The position numbers and the translations under genes were made by a program. A model generated the notes under the pieces. That model searched no databases. It saw nothing but the letters and a program-made list of their open reading frames with translations, and was not told the origin of the DNA. Below are positions 6,684-10,749 of a DNA stretch of 10,749 nt, piece by piece (position 1 is the stretch's first letter; every line of letters begins with the position of its first letter). Source of the stretch: PVC group bacterium (GTDB lineage Bacteria > Verrucomicrobiota > Kiritimatiellia > CAIKKV01 > PXCX01); NCBI GenBank assembly GCA_003565195.1, contig PXCX01000301.1, positions 1-10,749 on the forward strand, given 5' to 3'.

Positions 6684-8292
6684 CCCCATGCAAACGCCGG
6701 TTGCCGGGCGAAGCCTGCTTCTGAACACCATGGTCGTCGGGCTTTGCACTTTGGCAAGCCGGATCCTGGGTTTCGTGCGCGAGATTCTGATGGCGTACCT
6801 TTTCGGAACCACGCTGTGGCAATCGGCATTCAGTGTCGCGTTTACCGTCCCGAACACATTCCGCCGCATTTTCGGCGAAGGCGCCCTGGCGGCCGCGTTC
6901 GTCCCTGTCTTTACGGAAACCATGGAACGCGAAGGCAAAACAGCGGCTTGGTCGCTGGCAGGTAAAACCCTGAACCTGTTAATGCTGACCCTGGCCGTGA
7001 TCGTCGTAATCGGGCTGGCCGTCATTCGCTTCGGCGAAAGCGTTGCCCTGCCGGGATCGCGGGCGCACACCGTTTGGTCGCTGTTGCGGATCATGTTTCC
7101 CTACCTGTTTTTTATCTGCGTGGCAGCTTTATGCATGGCTATCTTGAATTCTCAACGCCGTTTCCTGTTGCCGGCCCTGGCAGCGCCCTTGCTCAACGTG
7201 GTCTGGATTCTGACAATGCTGGCGGTGATTTTTTGGGGACCATCCGAACCCGCCTGGCGGATTCGGGTGATTGCCGGCGCCGTCCTCGGCGCCGGTTTTC
7301 TGCAGGCCGCCTTTCAGTTTCCCGCACTCTGGCAACAGGGATTCCGAGGATCATGGTCGTTGGGTCTCCACGACCGACGAATCCGCCGGGTCCTGATGCT
7401 GATGGGACCGGCGGCCCTCGGCATGGGGGTCAGCCAGATCAATATCGGGATCGATCGGATGCTGGCGTTATTCGCCGGCGATTGGGCGCCGGCGGCATTG
7501 AGTTTCGCCGAACGGCTCGTGTACCTGCCGCTCGGCTTGTTTGCCACCGCCATGGGAACGGTCTTGCTGCCAACCCTCTCACGATCGGCAGCCCGCCGGG
7601 AACATGCGGCGATGGCTAAAACCGTGGAAACCTCGCTGGTTCATCTGATGATTATCATGGTGCCGGCAGCCTTTGGATTGCTGTTGCTGGCCGATCCGAT
7701 GGTCACCCTGGCCTATCAACGGGGCCGTTTCGACGCGCATTCGACCATGCTGACCGCGCGCGCACTGCGGTTTTATGCGCCGGGTTTGGTGGCCTTCAGT
7801 CTTTACAAGGTTTTTGTGCCGGCATTTTATGCGCTCAAAGATACGCTAACCCCGGTGAAAATAGGCTTGATGGCGGTCGGCATAAATCTCGGGCTGAATT
7901 TGCTTTTTGTTTTTACTTGGCCGGAATACTATCGTCACGCCGGTCTGGCCCTGGCCTCGGTGCTGGCGGCGGTTTGCAACGGAACGATCCTGGCCGTCTT
8001 GTTGCGAAGGCGCTTGGGTTGTTTCCAGGACGGGATCGTACGTGATGCATCCATTCGGATCTTGGCCTGCGCATCCTGGATGGGCGTTATGGTATGGCTG
8101 GCCAGAGATGTTGCCGGTGCACTGGCCGCGAGCCGGGGTTTCGGTCCGCCAGGCCAGGCCTTCGCCGGCTTGGTCGCCGGTCTCGCAACCGGTCTGGCAA
8201 TGTATGCGACGCTAATCCGTTGGTCGATGCCGTCGGCATGGCGGGCCGTCGTCAATACAATTCTCAGACGCCGCCATGGCAACAACGGTTGA
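6670..8292 (+). CDS. murJ: MurJ/MviN lipid II flippase
   Basis: MurJ, a MOP-superfamily membrane protein, moves the peptidoglycan precursor lipid II across the cytoplasmic membrane. The 540-residue protein has many hydrophobic segments, as expected for about 14 helices. The hallmark N-terminus reads SRILGFVRE (30-38) and VPNTFRRIFGEGALAAAFVPVF (60-81 region). By alignment with E. coli MurJ, the important arginines R18, R24, R52 and R270 match R31, R37, R65 and R282 (FAERL, 279-283). The residue equivalent to E. coli D39 is serine (QSAFS in place of TDAFF). Several starts are possible (6631, 6664, 6670, 6688) and none has a clear ribosome-binding site. I give 6670, which overlaps the GT2 end by 14 nt; 6688 would begin 4 nt after that stop and is equally plausible. 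It is the last gene of the block and converges on the acyltransferase, with no clear terminator between them. Confidence 0.94.
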   Translation: MKSNDPMQTPVAGRSLLLNTMVVGLCTLASRILGFVREILMAYLFGTTLWQSAFSVAFTVPNTFRRIFGEGALAAAFVPVFTETMEREGKTAAWSLAGKTLNLLMLTLAVIVVIGLAVIRFGESVALPGSRAHTVWSLLRIMFPYLFFICVAALCMAILNSQRRFLLPALAAPLLNVVWILTMLAVIFWGPSEPAWRIRVIAGAVLGAGFLQAAFQFPALWQQGFRGSWSLGLHDRRIRRVLMLMGPAALGMGVSQINIGIDRMLALFAGDWAPAALSFAERLVYLPLGLFATAMGTVLLPTLSRSAARREHAAMAKTVETSLVHLMIIMVPAAFGLLLLADPMVTLAYQRGRFDAHSTMLTARALRFYAPGLVAFSLYKVFVPAFYALKDTLTPVKIGLMAVGINLGLNLLFVFTWPEYYRHAGLALASVLAAVCNGTILAVLLRRRLGCFQDGIVRDASIRILACASWMGVMVWLARDVAGALAASRGFGPPGQAFAGLVAGLATGLAMYATLIRWSMPSAWRAVVNTILRRRHGNNG

Positions 8293-8352
8293 GCCGTATC
8301 CCCGCAACGACGCTGCCCCGCGAAAGGTTTATCCGCCCCTTATGGTAAAACT

Positions 8353-9276
8353 TCAGTGCTCGACCGGATCATCGACTGGATCAAGGATCCAGCGTTTATT
8401 GAACCAGAACCATTGATCCGGTCGTTCCCGGATCGCACGTTCGATCCGTTGCATGACCTCAAGGGTCATCCGCTCGATATCGGCATCGCGAGCAGATGCT
8501 AAATCCGGTTCGATCGCCGGCTCAATCACAAACCGATGGTCACCGTTATCAAGCCGGTAAGTCAGGCAGGGAATGATCGGAACACCGGCCATCCGCGCAA
8601 ATAACGCCATACCCGGCCCGATATTGGCCGATCGGCCGAGAAACGGAACCGGGACACCGGCGCTCGGAACCCGGATATCGGGCAGGATCGCCAGATACTG
8701 GCCGGCTTTAAGCCGCCGAACCACCTTGCGAATCAGGTTCGGATCCCCGCGTAGCAGGGTATCGACACCGGCACGTTCACGCAAGCCGATCATCCATTGA
8801 TTGAAATACGGATTCTTCTGTGGTGCCGCGATCGCGAAAATCGGCAACCCGAACCGGCGGCCTGCCACCGCCGCCACCTCCCAGGAACCCATGTGCGCAC
8901 AGGCAATCACCGCGCCGCGTCCCTGACCGCTTGTTGGCGCCAACCGACGGCGAACCTCTTCGATATTGGTATGTTCCTCAAGCCAATCGTTTGTGAAGCG
9001 GGCGGCGCGCAGCATATCGACCCCGCAAAGCGCCAAGTTACGCCAGGCATGCCGGATAAGCCGCGCTTCTTCAAGTCGGGTATAACGGTCGCCGAAAACC
9101 TCACGTACCCGCCGCCGTCCTTCACGAATACGACGACGGCAGACGGCATGGCCTGCGACGGCAACCAAACGACCCAATCCCCGGCTGAACTGTAGCGGCA
9201 ACCCATTGATCAGGCGATCGAAACCACACAGTAAACCATGTTCGATGCGGTAACGCCGTTCCCGACCGCGGGTCAT
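8353..9276 (-). CDS. LpxL/HtrB-family lipid acyltransferase
   Basis: A 307-residue member of the LpxL/LpxM/HtrB family, which adds secondary acyl chains to lipid A from acyl-ACP at the inner membrane; length matches. The catalytic H-x4-E motif is HMGSWE (128-133). Further family landmarks are the KNPYFNQWMIGLRERAG region, LRGDPNLIRKVVRRLKAG, ILPDIRVPSAGVPVPFLGRSA (the usual ADQ motif reads LPDIR here) and the C-terminal RPDQWFWFNKRW. N-terminal residues about 26-46 are moderately hydrophobic. The start at 9276 is set by GGGAGGT (9281-9287), the best ribosome-binding site in the window. Its ATG overlaps the DUF362 stop as ATGA, so translation is coupled. An in-frame upstream start at 9345 lies inside the DUF362 gene and is less likely. 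LPS genes on the other side of the convergent junction support a lipid A role, but a related lipid acceptor cannot be excluded. Confidence 0.9.
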   Translation of the reverse strand: MTRGRERRYRIEHGLLCGFDRLINGLPLQFSRGLGRLVAVAGHAVCRRRIREGRRRVREVFGDRYTRLEEARLIRHAWRNLALCGVDMLRAARFTNDWLEEHTNIEEVRRRLAPTSGQGRGAVIACAHMGSWEVAAVAGRRFGLPIFAIAAPQKNPYFNQWMIGLRERAGVDTLLRGDPNLIRKVVRRLKAGQYLAILPDIRVPSAGVPVPFLGRSANIGPGMALFARMAGVPIIPCLTYRLDNGDHRFVIEPAIEPDLASARDADIERMTLEVMQRIERAIRERPDQWFWFNKRWILDPVDDPVEH

Positions 9277-10409
9277 GGCAACCTCCCGCGGCGTGCCCAG
9301 TGCAATAGCGGGCTCTGACGCATCGTTACCGCGCGTGCCGGACAAACTTCATGACAACAACAACAGGCGACACAACTGTCGGGAGTCAGAACCGGATGAG
9401 GATCATCCGCCGTTAAACGCAATGCGTCGTTACAACAGGCTTTAACGCAGCGGCCGCAGCGGATACAGGCCGAATCGAAGGATGGCCGGATCCATGCCAG
9501 CCGGCCCAGCCGGCGCACCAACGGTCCCGGAATCAAGCGCGGCCAGAGCGGGGCGGGGACACGAAATCGCGACGGTTGTACATCCCGCGGCTTCAACAAC
9601 GGATAGTTAATGGCGTCGGGATTCAACCCATCGGCGCATTCCGCCGGCAGATAACGGCGCCAGGGCAATCCGCGAACATCAATCTTCAACACCGTGCAAA
9701 GGGCCGTATCAAGCGCCACGGCATCGGTCGACCCAGCTAGGAAGCCGAGCGGAACCGGATCGCCGCCGGACGGTCCGGCGCCCTGCATCGCCACAATCGC
9801 ATCCGCAATGTTCAACCCCGGCCGAATCCGCGTATACAGCGCCGCCGGTAAACGCCCGAATTCCGAAGGGGTTGGGTAAGCACGGTGCAACAATGTTTTC
9901 TGATAACCGGGCAGGACGCCATAAAGATTCTTTACTGCGCCGGTAAATGTGGTCAAGATATGCGTTTTGACCTTGGGCACGTTCACGACCAAGCCGGCAT
10001 TCAATACCGGTTCAGCGACTTGCAGGACACTCTTGCCGCATGCCAGCGGCAACGTCGCGTGCTTTTCAAAACGACGGATCGCAACCTCTTCGGCAGCACA
10101 CAGGGCCTCGTATCCGCTGCGCTCCCAGACACGGTCCAGTTTGGCGGCGCTGGCGGGACTGTCGCCCACCGCAATCGTTGCTCCGCCTTCCCGCAGGATA
10201 CGGATCACGCCGCGAACAACTTCCGGATGCGTCGTCTTGGCCTGATCCGGCAGGGCATCGGTCAACAGATTCGGTTTAATCAATGCCGACGTACCCGGGG
10301 TCAGCAAAGATCCGATGCCGCCGAGAGCCGCCATAAGCTTGCCCATCGCTGCCCCGACCCGCCGTGGCGAATAGTCGGTGCAGCGAACAATAGCCACACA
10401 GGGTTGCAT
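9273..10409 (-). CDS. DUF362 protein with C-terminal 2x[4Fe-4S] ferredoxin domain
   Basis: A 378-residue protein. Residues about 1-270 are a DUF362 domain: ALIKPNLL (42-49), GGATIAVGDSP (75-85), NVPKVKTH (143-150), TGAVKNLYG (156-164). The C-terminus is a bacterial ferredoxin-type domain with two cysteine sets, C315/C318/C321/C325 and C346/C349/C352/C356, fit for two [4Fe-4S] clusters. The second set is CVACCCCHEVCP, with extra adjacent cysteines. The first lacks the usual Pro after its fourth Cys (CCND instead of CP). DUF362-ferredoxin proteins are widespread but their reaction is not established; electron transfer or an iron-sulfur-dependent step is the reasonable guess. No signal peptide or membrane helix is visible. 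The start at 10409 has only a weak GAGA element upstream. It overlaps the acyltransferase by 4 nt and follows the tRNA gene by 71 nt, so it may share that transcript. Confidence 0.9.
   Translation of the reverse strand: MQPCVAIVRCTDYSPRRVGAAMGKLMAALGGIGSLLTPGTSALIKPNLLTDALPDQAKTTHPEVVRGVIRILREGGATIAVGDSPASAAKLDRVWERSGYEALCAAEEVAIRRFEKHATLPLACGKSVLQVAEPVLNAGLVVNVPKVKTHILTTFTGAVKNLYGVLPGYQKTLLHRAYPTPSEFGRLPAALYTRIRPGLNIADAIVAMQGAGPSGGDPVPLGFLAGSTDAVALDTALCTVLKIDVRGLPWRRYLPAECADGLNPDAINYPLLKPRDVQPSRFRVPAPLWPRLIPGPLVRRLGRLAWIRPSFDSACIRCGRCVKACCNDALRLTADDPHPVLTPDSCVACCCCHEVCPARAVTMRQSPLLHWARRGRLP
9281..9287 (-). promoter_or_regulatory. Ribosome-binding site fixing the acyltransferase start
   Basis: On the minus strand GGGAGGT lies 4 nt before the ATG at 9276, inside the end of the DUF362 gene. 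It decides for the 307-residue protein over the longer frame starting at 9345. Confidence 0.7.
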
Positions 10410-10429
10410 ACACGTCTCTTGGGAAAACC

Positions 10430-10459
10430 GCGGTTACGCTTCGAGCCGGGGATAACCGC
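10430..10459 (-). terminator. Possible hairpin/attenuator between tRNA-Met and the DUF362 gene
   Basis: On the minus strand GCGGTTA (10453-10459) can pair perfectly with TAACCGC (10430-10436) across a 16-nt loop, followed by GG and TTTT. The 7-bp stem and short T tract make a weak intrinsic terminator. It could equally be a processing signal behind the tRNA or chance. Confidence 0.3.
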
Positions 10460-10480
10460 TGTGCCGTCCGTATTCTCGAA

Positions 10481-10557
10481 TGGTAGCGGCGCAGGGATTC
10501 GAACCCCGGACACGTGGATTATGATTCCACTGCTCTAACCAACTGAGCTACGCCGCC
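10481..10557 (-). tRNA. tRNA-Met (anticodon CAU), CCA encoded
   Basis: A complete cloverleaf is visible on the minus strand. The acceptor stem GGCGGCG pairs with CGCCGCT (first pair G-U), T8-A9 follow, and the D arm is GCTC/GAGC with loop AGTTGGTTA. The anticodon stem is GTGGA/TCCAC around the loop ATCATAA, with the CAU anticodon at 10521-10523. The variable loop is GTGTC, and the T arm is CGGGG/CCCTG around TTCGAAT. The 3' end is discriminator A plus an encoded CCA (10481-10483). There is no C1:A72 mismatch and no GGG/CCC anticodon stem, so it is not the initiator. The D and T arms resemble elongator tRNA-Met. A CAU tRNA read as Ile after lysidine modification is the alternative. Confidence 0.95.
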
Positions 10558-10576
10558 ATCAATTGAACAGGAACAA

Positions 10577-10605
10577 AGTGTAAGTGAACGGACGATCATT
10601 GTCAA
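10577..10605 (-). promoter_or_regulatory. Promoter of the tRNA-Met gene
   Basis: On the minus strand a perfect TTGACA (10600-10605) is followed after exactly 17 nt by TACACT (10577-10582, 4/6 matches to the -10 consensus). Transcription would start near 10570, about 13 nt before the mature tRNA, a typical tRNA leader. It may also drive the DUF362 and acyltransferase genes downstream. Confidence 0.7.
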
Positions 10606-10749
10606 TGCCAGAATGGGCGCAGGGCAGCGGCAAACGCATCTAATTTATCGTATTTGATCCTCTTTTTGGCGTGCTTTTGCTTTCGCATTGGTCTTTCGCG
10701 TGTCTTAGACAACCAAATCAGCGTAGCGTCAACACTGGGGTGTCGAAAA
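10602..10749 (-). CDS. Possible C-terminal end of an unrecognised basic protein (runs off the window)
   Basis: One minus-strand frame is open from the window edge to a TGA at 10602-10604, about 48 codons. The predicted tail is strongly basic, with RKQKHAKKRIKYDKLDAF before the end ALRPFWH. I recognise no family. The stop overlaps the -35 box of the tRNA promoter. A 48-codon open stretch is not rare by chance, the base composition here is less GC-rich than in the genes, and no internal ribosome-binding site was found, so this may be non-coding. The sequence beyond 10749 would settle it. Confidence 0.25.
   Translation of the reverse strand, partial: FRHPSVDATLIWLSKTRERPMRKQKHAKKRIKYDKLDAFAAALRPFWH

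Noticed and set aside
8293..8352. Bidirectional terminator between the convergent murJ and acyltransferase genes
   Set aside because: The best pairing (AAGGTTTA with TAAAACTT) has a mismatch and no GC-rich stem or T tract, so I do not call a terminator in this 60-nt gap.
9885..10538. Plus-strand open frame (217 codons) opposite the DUF362 gene and the tRNA
   Set aside because: It runs through a complete tRNA gene and antisense to DUF362 motifs; its product resembles no family.
10481..10557. tRNA-Met as a phage or island attachment site
   Set aside because: No integrase gene and no direct repeat of the tRNA 3' end is visible in the window.
1..10749. CRISPR array, insertion sequence or phage gene
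   Set aside because: No regularly spaced direct repeats, no transposase motif and no terminal inverted repeats were found; the only repeats are the short promoter-flanking ones.

Overview
The window is about 10.7 kb of densely coding, moderately GC-rich bacterial DNA. The organism is Gram-negative and makes lipopolysaccharide: the window holds a lipid A 4'-kinase (LpxK), a heptosyltransferase-type GT9 enzyme, a core-type GT2 glycosyltransferase and an LpxL/HtrB-type lipid acyltransferase. The pairing of these genes with a sugar operon of two Gfo/Idh/MocA oxidoreductases, a xylose-isomerase-like TIM barrel and an alkaline-phosphatase/sulfatase-superfamily enzyme recalls PVC-group or related glycan-degrading bacteria (Kiritimatiellota, Lentisphaerota, Hydrogenedentota or similar). 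That placement is an inference from gene content, not a measured phylogeny.

Left block (1-3351, minus strand). Four genes run right to left: Gfo/Idh oxidoreductase, TIM-barrel isomerase/epimerase, second Gfo/Idh oxidoreductase, and a sulfatase-like hydrolase cut by the window edge. Gaps are 9-24 nt, and a near-consensus promoter lies at 3425-3452, so they look like one catabolic operon. No transporter or regulator is visible here; they may lie beyond position 1.

Divergent intergenic region (3352-3646). It holds the operon promoter, a 9-bp inverted repeat (3407-3415 and 3465-3473) that brackets this promoter, and a weaker candidate promoter facing lpxK.

Middle block (3647-8292, plus strand). 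lpxK, a GT9 heptosyltransferase (waaF-like), a WaaE/KdtX-like GT2 and murJ overlap or nearly touch. This is an envelope operon: lipid A phosphorylation, core sugar addition, and lipid II flipping for peptidoglycan.

Right block (8353-10749, minus strand). A tRNA-Met(CAU) with an encoded CCA end and its own good promoter is followed by a DUF362/ferredoxin protein. That gene overlaps by 4 nt (ATGA) an LpxL-like acyltransferase, which converges on murJ. A short open frame runs off the right edge and may be the end of another gene.

No insertion sequence, CRISPR array or phage gene was seen, and no clear new biological system. The points most worth checking are the non-canonical active site of the sulfatase-like protein, the operon as a possible keto-sugar pathway, the repeat flanking its promoter, and the DUF362-acyltransferase coupling.
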